From Algibacillus agarilyticus (GTDB taxonomy: Bacteria; Pseudomonadota; Gammaproteobacteria; Enterobacterales; Alteromonadaceae): a stretch of DNA of 64,000 nt. The position numbers and the translations under genes are program-made. Shown piece after piece: positions 55,485-64,000 of the stretch (the first letter of the stretch is position 1; each line of letters opens with the position of its first letter). The notes below the pieces were generated by a model that saw only the letters and a program-made list of their open reading frames with translations, searched no databases and had not been told where the DNA came from. The DNA is taken from the NCBI RefSeq assembly GCF_003286125.1, contig NZ_QMED01000012.1, forward strand, positions 314 to 64,313, given 5' to 3'.

Positions 55485-55841
55485 TTAATTAAACCTCTAG
55501 TCATATAGAAATACTTACTTTCATAAGCCTGAAATAAGTATCTTTGATTTGAAATATTATTGTTTACTCTTAAATCATTTTGCTCAAACACAAAACTAAA
55601 GTAAGACGTATTACAACGTCAATAAGTAAACAACGTTAATACATTATTCTTAATACATTACCAATTATGTATTTGCACGCGTAAACACTTGCGATAATCT
55701 GAAGTAGACTATACCATTGCTCCCTGTATATTAAGAGTTTAAAACGTATTTTTAGTAATAATATCGACTGTTTATTTTACTAAATCATCATTTAAATGCA
55801 TTGCAGACTAATTTCAATCAAATCAGGCAACTATACTTCAC
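55485..55841. other. Divergent intergenic region ycgL / minC
   Basis: 357 bp, AT-rich, without a gene. It must contain promoters for both operons; I see no clear operator or repeat. Confidence 0.5.
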
Positions 55842-56594
55842 ATGTCTCAAACTGGAATAGAGCTAAAAGGAAGTGGTTTTACACTTTCTGTATTACATAT
55901 CTCAACAACTGATATTTCTGTGGTGCGTGAAGCATTAGCTAACAAAATAGCTCAAGCACCTAAATTTTTCGAAATGGCACCGATCGTTGCCAATGTGGAA
56001 TCTTTAAAGGGTGATGAAGTAGATTTTCATACACTTAAAAATGCACTGCAATCGCTCAATTTAGTGCCAGTTGGTGTATCGGGTGCAACAGACGAACAAA
56101 AACTCCAAGCTAAAGCAGCAGGGTTAGCTGTTATGGTGGCGCCTAAAACGAACAGTACTGAAAACCAACCACAGCCTACAACCGTCATTGAACGTGTTGA
56201 AGTTCCTGTTATTGAGCGTGTAAAAGTAGAAGTGCCTGTTGAAGTTAAAGTACCTGAATACATACCCGCTATGCAGTTAAAACAAAATGTTAGATCGGGT
56301 CAGCAAGTTTATGCTAAAGATACTGACTTGGTCATTATTGGCTCTGTAGGTAATGGCGGTGAAGTAATAGCAGATGGTAGCATTCATATATATGGCGCCC
56401 TACGTGGTAGAGCAATTGCGGGGGCTCAAGGTGATAGCCAAGCTAAAATTTATTGCTACAACCTACAAGCTGAATTAGTCAGCATCAATGGTACTTATTG
56501 GACCAGCGAACAATTACAAAAACATGGCTGGCAACAAGCTGGCTGCATAGAATTAGATGGCGAACAGCTATCAGTAAAAGCGCTAACAGAATAA
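55842..56594 (+). CDS. minC: Septum site-determining protein MinC
   Basis: 250 aa. Inhibits FtsZ ring assembly at the poles. The N-terminal FtsZ-binding domain (~1-105) begins IELKGSGFTLSVLHI. A Val/Pro/Glu linker (VIERVEVPVIERV, ~125-145) follows. The C-terminal beta-helix (~150-245) has RSGQQVYAKDTDLVIIGSV and the MinD-binding ADGSIHIYGALRGRAIAGA. First gene of minCDE. Confidence 0.95.
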   Translation: MSQTGIELKGSGFTLSVLHISTTDISVVREALANKIAQAPKFFEMAPIVANVESLKGDEVDFHTLKNALQSLNLVPVGVSGATDEQKLQAKAAGLAVMVAPKTNSTENQPQPTTVIERVEVPVIERVKVEVPVEVKVPEYIPAMQLKQNVRSGQQVYAKDTDLVIIGSVGNGGEVIADGSIHIYGALRGRAIAGAQGDSQAKIYCYNLQAELVSINGTYWTSEQLQKHGWQQAGCIELDGEQLSVKALTE

Positions 56595-56617
56595 TAGATT
56601 AGGATTGAGGTAAAACA

Positions 56618-57427
56618 ATGGCACGTATAATTGTTGTGACATCGGGTAAAGGTGGTGTGGGTAAAACGACATCAAGTGCCGCAATCGGCACAGGACTTGC
56701 CTTACAAGGAAATAAAACCGTTATCGTCGATTTCGATATTGGTTTACGTAACTTAGATTTAATTATGGGTGTTGAACGCCGTGTAGTTTACGATTTTGTC
56801 AATGTAATTAATGGCGAAGCCAATTTAAACCAAGCTTTAATAAAAGATAAAAGAGTTGAAGGTTTATTTATATTACCCGCTTCGCAGACACGTGATAAAG
56901 ACGCATTAACACGCGAAGGTGTGGAAAAAATTCTCGATGAGCTTAGTCAAGAGTTTGATTATATAATTTGTGACTCGCCGGCAGGAATTGAGCAAGGTGC
57001 GCTCATGGCTTTATACTTTGCAGATGAAGCGATTGTCGTGACAAATCCTGAAGTTTCATCAGTACGCGATTCTGATCGTATATTGGGTATTTTGGCCTCA
57101 AAATCACGTAGAGCTGAACAAGGCTTAGAGCCCGTAAAAGAAAACCTTTTATTAACACGTTATTGTCCTGAGCGCGTTGAACGCGGTGATATGCTCAGCG
57201 TAGAAGACGTAAAAGATATTCTCGCCATTCCTCTTTTAGGGGTTATACCAGAATCTCAAGCGGTATTAAAAGCGTCAAACTTAGGTGAGCCTGTCGTACT
57301 AGACCAAGAGAGTGATGCTGGGCAAGCTTATCTAGATGCCATTTTTAGGCTACAAGGCCAATCAGTCGACTTCCGCTTTCTAAATACTGAAAAGAAAGGC
57401 ATCTTTAAACGTATATTTGGAGGATAG
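56618..57427 (+). CDS. minD: Septum site-determining ATPase MinD
   Basis: 269 aa (E. coli 270). Membrane-cycling ParA-type ATPase that carries MinC. Deviant Walker A GKGGVGKT at 10-17, [19 protein letters not shown] near 38, [12 protein letters not shown] near 117, and the C-terminal amphipathic membrane-targeting helix [11 protein letters not shown]. It starts 23 bp after minC with AGGATTGAGG upstream. Confidence 0.97.
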   Translation: MARIIVVTSGKGGVGKTTSSAAIGTGLALQGNKTVIVDFDIGLRNLDLIMGVERRVVYDFVNVINGEANLNQALIKDKRVEGLFILPASQTRDKDALTREGVEKILDELSQEFDYIICDSPAGIEQGALMALYFADEAIVVTNPEVSSVRDSDRILGILASKSRRAEQGLEPVKENLLLTRYCPERVERGDMLSVEDVKDILAIPLLGVIPESQAVLKASNLGEPVVLDQESDAGQAYLDAIFRLQGQSVDFRFLNTEKKGIFKRIFGG

Positions 57428-57428
57428 C

Positions 57429-57692
57429 ATGAGTTTACTTAATTATTTTCGCCAAGAAAAAAAACCAGCAGCCTCTGTGGCAAAAGAAAGGTTGCAAATT
57501 ATTGTTGCGCACGAGCGCAGCCGTTTTCGTAGTACTGGGCCTGACTACTTACCCGACCTAGAGCGAGATATTTTAGCCGTGATCCGTAAATATGTTGAAA
57601 TAGACAGTGATGCGGTCACCGTTCAGCTTGATCAAAAAGCAGACGATCTTTCGGTGCTTGAGCTAAATGTAACACTGCCCGACGAAAAATAA
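57429..57692 (+). CDS. minE: Cell division topological specificity factor MinE
   Basis: 87 aa (E. coli 88). Stimulates MinD ATPase and drives pole-to-pole oscillation. The N-terminal amphipathic start MSLLNYF, the MinD-contact helix [16 protein letters not shown] (~18-33) and the C-terminal dimer domain are all present. I chose ATG 57429, one base after the minD stop, with GGAGGA upstream. Confidence 0.95.
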   Translation: MSLLNYFRQEKKPAASVAKERLQIIVAHERSRFRSTGPDYLPDLERDILAVIRKYVEIDSDAVTVQLDQKADDLSVLELNVTLPDEK

Positions 57693-57720
57693 ATGCCTTA
57701 GGGTTGTTAAAAGATCCACT

Positions 57721-57748
57721 CGGTATTCCTAACTTATTAGGAATACCG
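57721..57748 (+). terminator. Hairpin after minCDE
   Basis: CGGTATTCCTAA/TTAGGAATACCG perfect 12-bp stem with a 4-base loop, 28 bp after the minE stop. It has no clear T-run, so it may be a weak terminator or mRNA-stabilising hairpin. Confidence 0.55.
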
Positions 57749-57770
57749 ATGCTTTGAGCCTGCAAGTAAT

Positions 57771-58388
57771 ATGTTATTCACACCTGAATTATTACTTTTT
57801 ATACCCACTTTTTTTTTAGTTTCTATTTTACCCGGCATGTGTATGACTTTAGCATTAACCCTCGGTATGCAAATTGGGTTAAAGCAGACTTTATGGATGA
57901 TGCTAGGCGAGCTAACTGGCGTCGCTTTAATTGCGTTTTCCGCCGTATTGGGTATTTCAGCGCTTTTATTACAATACCCAGATTTATTTACCATAATAAA
58001 AACAATTGGCGCGACTTACCTCTTTGTAACCGGCTTTCAGCTGTATACCAAAAAAGCGACGACATTAAAGCTTACAGAAACACCGTTTACATTAGATGCT
58101 AAGCAATTAATCGTGCAAGGCTTTATTACGGCAGTCGCGAATCCAAAAGGCTGGGTTTTTATGGTTACATTTTTACCGCCTTTTATTGTGCCAAGGTTAC
58201 CCTTTTCACCACAGTTAATAACATTTATCGTTGTTATCATTATTATCGAGTTTTTTAGCTTACTCATTTACGCATATGGCGGAACAAGTTTAAGAAAGCT
58301 AATGACGAACTCAAAAAACATAAACGCTTTAAATAAAATATCCGGTGGATTAATGATGCTAGTTGGTGTTTGGCTAGGCATCAGTTAA
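57771..58388 (+). CDS. LysE/RhtB family exporter
   Basis: 205 aa with about six membrane segments. The start LLFIPTFFLVSILPGMCMTLALTLGMQ is the usual LysE-family first helix with its Pro-Gly, and GFITAVANPKGWVFMVTFLPPFI near 115-137 is the conserved central motif. It probably exports amino acids or similar small solutes; substrate unknown. Confidence 0.88.
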   Translation: MLFTPELLLFIPTFFLVSILPGMCMTLALTLGMQIGLKQTLWMMLGELTGVALIAFSAVLGISALLLQYPDLFTIIKTIGATYLFVTGFQLYTKKATTLKLTETPFTLDAKQLIVQGFITAVANPKGWVFMVTFLPPFIVPRLPFSPQLITFIVVIIIIEFFSLLIYAYGGTSLRKLMTNSKNINALNKISGGLMMLVGVWLGIS

Positions 58389-58423
58389 ACTCATATTAAA
58401 TACTCTAAAACAGCAACATTAAT

Positions 58424-59446
58424 ATGACAGATGCGCTGGCACTCATAAATAATATGCGTAAAAATGAAGAAATTGCGCAAAAACTTTTTGAGATTGAAAC
58501 ACAAATATTAGGTTGTAAAAACAGCGGACAACTGTTTAATACCCTGTTTAAATCACTACAGCAGAAGTTTAATTTAGGTGGAGTCTATTTATTATTAAAT
58601 AGTTCTGCGCCTATTAGTTTACTCTCACCCAATACAGCAAAACTCAATAATCAATTTTATAAACAGCATCCAAATATATTTTCGACTTCGCATCAACATT
58701 TTGAACGCTTTTTAAAAGGCGTGAATATCACACTAACAAATCGATTACATGAAGTTCCGGGTTTATTACCGGCTTCAATATTAAGTGATTTCAAATCACT
58801 GGCTAATATTCCTCTCTATGTAGAAGGTAAATTATTTGCCAGTTTAATTTTTACTGATAAAGCCGCAGATCGGTTTCACAACCGATTAGGCACTTATCAT
58901 TTAGAGCAATTAGCCGTAAAAATATCGCTGTGTATCACGAATGTAATTGCACGTGAACAACTCGAATATTTAGCATCACACGACCCGTTAACCGGTATTA
59001 AAAATAGACGTTGTTTAGCCGAAACAATAAAATCAGAAATTTCGCGATATAAACGATACAACAACCCTTTTTCGATTATTTTTATCGACTGCAATAAATT
59101 CAAACAGATTAATGACACGTATGGACATGAATGTGGTGATCAAGTTTTACAATATATCGCTCAAACATTATCTCAACAAATAAGAGAATGCGATGATGTA
59201 TTTAGATATGCGGGCGATGAGTTTGTAGTAACACTTTCCAACCAAACGTTAAACGAAGGGCAGCAAGTTGCTTTAAGACTACAAACCTACTTTGATACTC
59301 ACTCATTAGTTTATAATGAACATAAATTACAACCTTCAATTAGCTGTGGTGTTGCACAATGTATGCAAGATGATCATATTGACCCTTTACTTAAAAGAGC
59401 AGACGATGCTTTATATCAACAAAAACACCGCCTAAATCCAAAATAA
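58424..59446 (+). CDS. Diguanylate cyclase with GAF-like sensor
   Basis: 340 aa. Residues ~10-165 resemble a GAF-type sensory domain. The GGDEF domain (~170-340) has DPLTGIKNRR near 187 and the active site AGDEF at 263-267 (G to A at the first position is tolerated). RECD five residues before it is an intact RxxD inhibitory site, so product feedback is expected. It should make cyclic-di-GMP, is cytoplasmic, and starts 35 bp after the LysE gene. Confidence 0.88.
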   Translation: MTDALALINNMRKNEEIAQKLFEIETQILGCKNSGQLFNTLFKSLQQKFNLGGVYLLLNSSAPISLLSPNTAKLNNQFYKQHPNIFSTSHQHFERFLKGVNITLTNRLHEVPGLLPASILSDFKSLANIPLYVEGKLFASLIFTDKAADRFHNRLGTYHLEQLAVKISLCITNVIAREQLEYLASHDPLTGIKNRRCLAETIKSEISRYKRYNNPFSIIFIDCNKFKQINDTYGHECGDQVLQYIAQTLSQQIRECDDVFRYAGDEFVVTLSNQTLNEGQQVALRLQTYFDTHSLVYNEHKLQPSISCGVAQCMQDDHIDPLLKRADDALYQQKHRLNPK

Positions 59447-59448
59447 GT

Positions 59449-60000
59449 TTAAGCTTTTTTACGTGCTAAAAACCAAGCAGATAATATCCCTGCAATAACG
59501 CCAAAAAAGTGATATTCAAAAGAAATGTATGACCGAAAGCTAAATAGACTAAAAAGTAAACCACCATAGAAAATAAACACAACAATTGCTGTTAATATGG
59601 CTTTCCAATCTCGCTGAAAGTAGCCTAAGGCCAACAAAAAAGCCCACCAGCCAAACACCAACCCGCTGGCACCAATATGATAATTACTACGGCCAAAAAG
59701 CCATACAAGGATACCTGAAATTAAAACGATACTCACAAACGAGAGAACTAAATTACGGTAACCATGAAGAGATAAGATAAAACCTAAAATAGCGAGTGGA
59801 ATAATATTACTAAAGAAATGCCAAAGGCTTCCATGTAAAAAAGGAGCCGTTATCACTCCCGTTAATCCACTTAAGGTACGAGGTAACAAACCGAGGTAAT
59901 TAAGTGAACGAGCAGTGAAAAAATTAATCACTTCAATTATGATAATGGCGGCTAACAAACTACCTAAAAAAGTAAATCGTTGTTTTATTTTTTGTTCCAT
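59449..60000 (-). CDS. Rhomboid family intramembrane serine protease
   Basis: 183 aa, about six membrane segments. Catalytic Ser112 in GASG and His164 in EYHFFGVIAG form the rhomboid dyad. The HxxxxHxxxN motif is complete (H56, H61, N65 in HGSLWHFFSN). It is close to a minimal rhomboid core, without extra domains. Its substrate is unknown. It converges with the upstream diguanylate cyclase gene with 2 bp between stops. Confidence 0.88.
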   Translation of the reverse strand: MEQKIKQRFTFLGSLLAAIIIIEVINFFTARSLNYLGLLPRTLSGLTGVITAPFLHGSLWHFFSNIIPLAILGFILSLHGYRNLVLSFVSIVLISGILVWLFGRSNYHIGASGLVFGWWAFLLALGYFQRDWKAILTAIVVFIFYGGLLFSLFSFRSYISFEYHFFGVIAGILSAWFLARKKA

Positions 60001-60131
60001 TTTATATATTCAACAAGACTAGATAAAATGATTGTAACGTTTTATATCGCTGATAAAAAATATTTGAACGTAATAATTGAGCTTATTGCCGTATAATTGG
60101 ATAATCAAACCACAACTAAAATAAAAGCCAC

Positions 60132-61646
60132 TTATTCATTAAAAAACTTAAACTGATTTTTACCATTGCGCTTGGCTTCATACATAGCGGTATCTGCATC
60201 TTTCATTAACGATTTTAAATCTTTAGTGTCTGCTGACATAAATGCTACGCCAATACTCACTTGTATAGAATACGCTATGGTATCAAGTAAAATGGGCGTT
60301 GCTAGCGACTTCAGTACGTTAAGTATAATAGTAGAGACAACATCTACCGAACTCACTTCCATTAACAGTAAATTAAATTCATCCCCCCCTACCCTCGCAC
60401 AATGATCAGATGCTCGAGCTTGAGACTTTAATACTTGAGCTGTTTTCTTTAAAACTTCATCTCCTGCATCATGCCCATAAGTATCATTAACAAATTTGAA
60501 GTTGTCTAAATCAATATACACAAATGCATGTTGTTGCTTAGATCGTTTAACTAATGAAATAGCATATTTAGCATTTTCAAAAAAAGCGGCTCTATTCTCA
60601 AGTCCGGTCAGCGTGTCATAATAAGCAAGCTGATGTAACTTTTGGTTTGCAATTAGTTTGTCTTTATTCGTTAACGTTGCTCTTAATTGATCGACTAAAG
60701 CCGATACAAAAATAATTTCATCAATTGGCCATTGCCTAGCTGAACGTGAAATTATATTGAAAAATCCGACTAGTTTTTGTTCATATTTAACCGGAAAGAG
60801 CAAAACCGATCTCACATTCATTCCTTCTGGCAATAATTTATAAATAGCATCTTTAAATGGACTTTCACTCACATTTTCAATATCGAGGCACAATGAAGAA
60901 TTAAGTTCAGTCAAAAAGTCATTCGATACATCAAAAGTTTGCTCATTTTTATCATCTGCTTTATTTTCAGAATCAGTCTGTAATTTAAAAAGCGACGCAT
61001 CAATTTTTTTTATATATTGAACTTGTTGAACTAACAAACCACTTTTTAATTTATGGCAAATGATATTTGCGGCTTCGACATCATGCCCTTGGGTAATACT
61101 GTCACAAGATGAAATTTCGAATGTAATCGATTGACGCAATTGATGCTTTTCTAAAATAGAAAAGCGTTGTAATTCAGCTATTTTTTGTTCATCTAGCGCC
61201 TCCTCTAAAGCGTCCTGTGTTTCTTGTAAAGCTTTAGTTCTTGATGCCAAGATACTTTCAATTTGCCGTTCACTTTCAATAAACTCAGTATTATCGAAAA
61301 TGAAGCCACTGATAGTCCAAATTTTTTCTTGTGGGCAATATTCGGCGAAGCCTTTATCTGTTACCCATTTAGTCACTGAATCAACTTTAACTCGATAATT
61401 AATTTCATAATCAGGAACACTTAAATCTGTAAAATATTCAGCTACGTTGTCACGATCTAATGTCCGGATATAGTGGTCACTTTTTTGTAAAATAGTGTCA
61501 ACTGAACGACCCAATATTTTATCCACTTGACCTTGCAGCAAAACAAACCGTCGGGTGGGCTCAAGCTTAGCAATATAAAACACCGCAGGCACTTTATTCA
61601 TAATTTCAGCAGATAAATTCATATCATTGGTCATGCGTAAACTCAT
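60132..61646 (-). CDS. PAS-GAF-GGDEF diguanylate cyclase
   Basis: 504 aa. Residues ~15-130 look PAS-like, ~130-170 form a likely coiled-coil linker, ~170-325 a GAF-like domain (MNVRSVLLFPVKYEQKLVGFF near 280), and ~340-504 a GGDEF domain. DTLTGLENRAAF is near 352 and the active site GGDEF near 420; RASD just before it is an intact RxxD inhibitory site. No membrane segment, so a soluble sensor. Start is ATG 61646; ATGs 4 and 8 codons in are alternatives. Confidence 0.88.
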   Translation of the reverse strand: MSLRMTNDMNLSAEIMNKVPAVFYIAKLEPTRRFVLLQGQVDKILGRSVDTILQKSDHYIRTLDRDNVAEYFTDLSVPDYEINYRVKVDSVTKWVTDKGFAEYCPQEKIWTISGFIFDNTEFIESERQIESILASRTKALQETQDALEEALDEQKIAELQRFSILEKHQLRQSITFEISSCDSITQGHDVEAANIICHKLKSGLLVQQVQYIKKIDASLFKLQTDSENKADDKNEQTFDVSNDFLTELNSSLCLDIENVSESPFKDAIYKLLPEGMNVRSVLLFPVKYEQKLVGFFNIISRSARQWPIDEIIFVSALVDQLRATLTNKDKLIANQKLHQLAYYDTLTGLENRAAFFENAKYAISLVKRSKQQHAFVYIDLDNFKFVNDTYGHDAGDEVLKKTAQVLKSQARASDHCARVGGDEFNLLLMEVSSVDVVSTIILNVLKSLATPILLDTIAYSIQVSIGVAFMSADTKDLKSLMKDADTAMYEAKRNGKNQFKFFNE

Positions 61647-61831
61647 TCAAAAATTTAGTTTATTATTTATTAATATAGCTTAAAAATGACAGTTCTGCGG
61701 TTTCAAACTTAAGTTTCATTTATTTATCTCTCTGAATTAAAACTAATTTTCTAGTTTTTTTTATTCGCAGCTTAAATACCTTTTAACTACACTTATAAAA
61801 TCAGAGCCAATTAAAAATAAGGGTAAATAAA

Positions 61832-62056
61832 TATAGTCAAAGCGATCGGGTTTTAGGGGCAGGTTTCTAGTTCCATACGAAACCGAAGTACTTACATCCA
61901 TATTAGCAAAGCCGTCAAAGCTACCGCGTCCTGCTCTCGCCCCTTACCTGCATCCATGCAGGCAAGCTTCGAGGCGCCATGAGCATATGCTCTACTGTGC
62001 GATTGGTGTAAGTAAGCACTGACAATGAACCATAAAACCTGAGCGAGAAGACTATA
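61832..62056 (-). mobile_element. MITE-like element, copy D (225 bp)
   Basis: Same orientation as copy B, sharing its GGCAGGTTTCTAGTTCCA... internal part but lacking ~45 bp after the CTACTGTGCGATTGG segment. Ends TATAGTC/GACTATA with flanking TA. It occupies much of the 497-bp gap between the diguanylate cyclase and the patatin gene; the rest of the gap holds only their presumed promoters. Confidence 0.8.
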
Positions 62057-62143
62057 GCAACATATTTATCTGTGCTAAAACGCATTAACAGCAATGATAC
62101 TCAATTTATATATTATGTTTAACGTAGCAGTAAGGTTGTCTAA

Positions 62144-63298
62144 ATGGGTAATACAAAAGCGAATAAGCATATCGGTTTAATTTTATCTGGCGGTGGCGCT
62201 AGAGCGGCCTATCAAGTAGGCGTACTCAAAGCCATAGCCACTATCGTGCCCAGAAATTACGGAATACCTTTTCCTATTGTCAGTGGAACATCTGCAGGTG
62301 CCATCAATTCTACCGCTTTAGCTTGTTATGCATCTTGTTATCATTTGGGGGTTAAAAAATTAGAATGGGTCTGGCGAAACTTTACAACCAATCAGGTATA
62401 TCGCAGTGATTTTATGGGGGCATCCACTCACTTATTAGGTACTTTTTTTAGTAGTTCTCGAGCTGAATATGCGAATAAAAGAGCATCGAGTTGGTTTGAT
62501 AATAACCCATTAAGAGAACTATTAACGAAATTGCTGGATTTTAAACGTATTGACCAAAATATTATAAATGGCTACTTAAAAGCCATTTCGGTTAATACTT
62601 CAAGCTACACAACCGCCGAATCAGTTTGTTTTTTTCAGGCAAAAAAAGATATACAAACTTGGCAGCGCTCACGCAGGCGTGGGCAAAAAAGTATGATTAA
62701 TGTTGAACATCTTATGGCTTCTGCTGCTATTCCTATGGTGTTTCCGAGTATACAAATTCAACATGAACATTTTGGTGATGGTTCATTACATCAGCTTGCG
62801 CCATTAAGCCCCCCTGTACATTTAGGCGCAAATAAAATACTAATAATCGGACTATCGCAAAGAAAAAGCCCTGTTAACAATGCTTCGACTCAGAATAACC
62901 CACCCAAAACAGGTGCTATTATTGGTCACCTATTGGACACTATTTTCAATGAAGCATTAAATTCTGATTTAGAACGTTTACATCGAATTAATTCCACTTT
63001 AGATAATATAGAGATAGATAAACGTGAAACGCTTGGATTAAGAAAAATTGAAACACTGCAAATAACACCGAGCGAAAATTTTAATACGATCGCGAGCAAA
63101 CATTATGACAAAATGCCCTATGCCATCAGAACGCTGCTTAAAACACTGGGGATCAGTAGTAAAACAGAATCCAGTATTATCAGTTATTTACTTTTTGAAA
63201 AAAGCTATACTCAAGAACTCATCGATTTAGGTTTTAAAGATGGGATGGATAGAATTGAAGAAATTAAAGCGTTTTTAGAAATAGACAAAAGTTTATAA
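62144..63298 (+). CDS. Patatin-like phospholipase
   Basis: 384 aa. Patatin-fold lipid acyl hydrolase with a Ser-Asp dyad. The oxyanion loop SGGGARAAYQVG is near 15-26, nucleophile Ser50 in GTSAGAIN and catalytic Asp212 in GDGS. No signal peptide, so cytoplasmic or membrane-associated. The C-terminal ~140 residues are not recognised. The start is close behind MITE copy D, about 88 bp, so the element lies in or next to its promoter. Confidence 0.88.
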   Translation: MGNTKANKHIGLILSGGGARAAYQVGVLKAIATIVPRNYGIPFPIVSGTSAGAINSTALACYASCYHLGVKKLEWVWRNFTTNQVYRSDFMGASTHLLGTFFSSSRAEYANKRASSWFDNNPLRELLTKLLDFKRIDQNIINGYLKAISVNTSSYTTAESVCFFQAKKDIQTWQRSRRRGQKSMINVEHLMASAAIPMVFPSIQIQHEHFGDGSLHQLAPLSPPVHLGANKILIIGLSQRKSPVNNASTQNNPPKTGAIIGHLLDTIFNEALNSDLERLHRINSTLDNIEIDKRETLGLRKIETLQITPSENFNTIASKHYDKMPYAIRTLLKTLGISSKTESSIISYLLFEKSYTQELIDLGFKDGMDRIEEIKAFLEIDKSL

Positions 63299-63393
63299 CA
63301 AACGAAATTAAGATAATAAAACATAAGCAAAGCGCCATTATATAGCACTTTCAACCTAGAATAATTTGATGTATATATGACTGCCTCAAATAT

Positions 63394-63846
63394 TTATTGA
63401 GCCTTAATTGTAGTGGATAATCCCTTAAATTTGTCCACTATCGCCTTGTCTGATTTTAAAGGTAAACCTTGCTCACACTTATCTAACTTGTACATTTCGC
63501 CTAAAACGTGCTGAGCAAAAACAATTTTCCATTCACCCACAGTAAATTTATAGTCACGTTGATCGTTCTTTTGTACCAGATATAAAATTTCATCATTAAT
63601 CGTAACCGGAGACTTAAACACACTAATCGGTTTTATTATAGTAATAATAGGGCCTTGCGCGCATATATCACCTTCTTGTTGAGTTGTCGGGCATAAAATT
63701 TGATTCTCTTGCACTTCAGCTAATAAAACAAGTTCACTCTTATCAAACCTTTCATCATGCGTTAATACGGGTATTTCACAGTTAAATGCAAATACAGGTA
63801 AATGAAACATCAATATAAATAAGCAAATCAATTTGGTTTTACACAT
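63394..63846 (-). CDS. Small secreted cysteine-containing hypothetical protein
   Basis: 150 aa. A clear signal peptide (~1-20, LFILMFHLPVFAFN) is followed by a mature part with four cysteines (positions ~23, 52, 62 and 124), which could form two disulfides in the periplasm. The start CEIPVLTHDERFDKSELVLLAEV recalls the netrin/TIMP-like opening of some small secreted proteins, but the similarity is weak and I do not assign it. It is transcribed alone after a terminator. Confidence 0.6.
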   Translation of the reverse strand: MCKTKLICLFILMFHLPVFAFNCEIPVLTHDERFDKSELVLLAEVQENQILCPTTQQEGDICAQGPIITIIKPISVFKSPVTINDEILYLVQKNDQRDYKFTVGEWKIVFAQHVLGEMYKLDKCEQGLPLKSDKAIVDKFKGLSTTIKAQ

Positions 63847-63876
63847 GGGATTGGGTTCTCTATTTTTATGAAGCTA

Positions 63877-63905
63877 CAAAAAAAGCCGCATACTGCGGCT
63901 TTTTT
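63877..63905. terminator. Bidirectional rho-independent terminator
   Basis: AAAAAAGCCGCA-TAC-TGCGGCTTTTTT (stem 63885-63899). It lies 17 bp after the minus-strand gene entering from the right edge, which it should terminate. Confidence 0.85.
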
Positions 63906-63921
63906 GGCGTAAAAACAAATT

Positions 63922-64000
63922 TTAGAACTTAAATTGCGATATTTTTTCTGATAATTGTCGCTCAACTTGAACCATCGCATCACTGCTTTGTTCCATGTCT
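63922..64000 (-). CDS. C-terminus of a probable methyl-accepting chemotaxis protein (partial)
   Basis: Only the last 25 codons lie in the window, reading MEQSSDAMVQVERQLSEKI then SQFKF and a stop. The helical heptad pattern ending L-x-x-x-I-x-x-FK is typical of chemoreceptor C-termini. The gene continues beyond the right edge, and a terminator follows it. The call rests on this short tail. Confidence 0.55.
   Translation of the reverse strand, partial: DMEQSSDAMVQVERQLSEKISQFKF

Overview
The window looks like chromosome from a marine gammaproteobacterium of the order Alteromonadales. The DNA is AT-rich. Gene order matches that order and, in places, E. coli: arfB-recC-recB-recD, yffB-dapE, proQ-prc, DUF2066-hda opposite purM-purN, and ycgL-mltB-ycgM-ycgN opposite minC-minD-minE. 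A very large secreted polysaccharide lyase at the left edge suggests an alga-degrading genus such as Catenovulum; the genus is inference only.

Left end, 1-10.4 kb, is accessory. It holds a modular heparinase II/III-type lyase (263-4534) and a membrane-anchored conserved hypothetical protein. After these comes a region of repeats and gene debris: five same-direction copies of a ~93 bp repeat ending in a GACTGTCCCAGATA-type motif, an IS3-type OrfA fragment, and two related cassettes. Each cassette is a 5'-truncated gene whose C-terminus matches that of the other, followed about 11 bp later by a 250-290 aa partner. This resembles orphan polymorphic-toxin tails with their immunity genes. Repeat motifs lie at the broken ends of the truncated genes.

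From 10.4 to 21.9 kb the minus strand carries a small hypothetical gene, recD, recB, recC, arfB and sohB. A gene-free 0.9 kb AT-rich region (21894-22813) follows, with several DnaA boxes and two 80 bp direct repeats. From 22.8 to 25.5 kb the plus strand has a PTS EIIA(Glc)-like protein whose phospho-acceptor histidine is replaced by glutamate, then yffB, dapE and a VanY-type carboxypeptidase.

From 25.5 to 43.4 kb nearly everything is on the minus strand: a HopJ-family protein, a PilZ protein, hrpA, a CBS-pair protein, a DUF2835 protein, pepN with an NhaC antiporter and an NSS transporter (a plausible Na+-cycle/amino-acid unit), prc, proQ, a decayed yebR, hda and a DUF2066 protein. From 43.8 to 49 kb come purM, purN, a DUF3108 protein and fadE on the plus strand. 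Then follow an ABC-F protein (ybiT), an iron-binding protein behind a textbook Fur box, and the ycgL-mltB-ycgM-ycgN operon extended by an ImmA/IrrE peptidase and a small membrane protein. minCDE, a LysE exporter, two diguanylate cyclases, a rhomboid protease, a patatin-like lipase, a small secreted protein and the last codons of a probable chemoreceptor complete the window.

Four copies of a MITE-like element (129-272 bp, TATAGTC...GACTATA ends) are scattered in intergenic gaps at 26.3, 30.6, 46.4 and 61.8 kb. No tRNA, rRNA or CRISPR array was seen.
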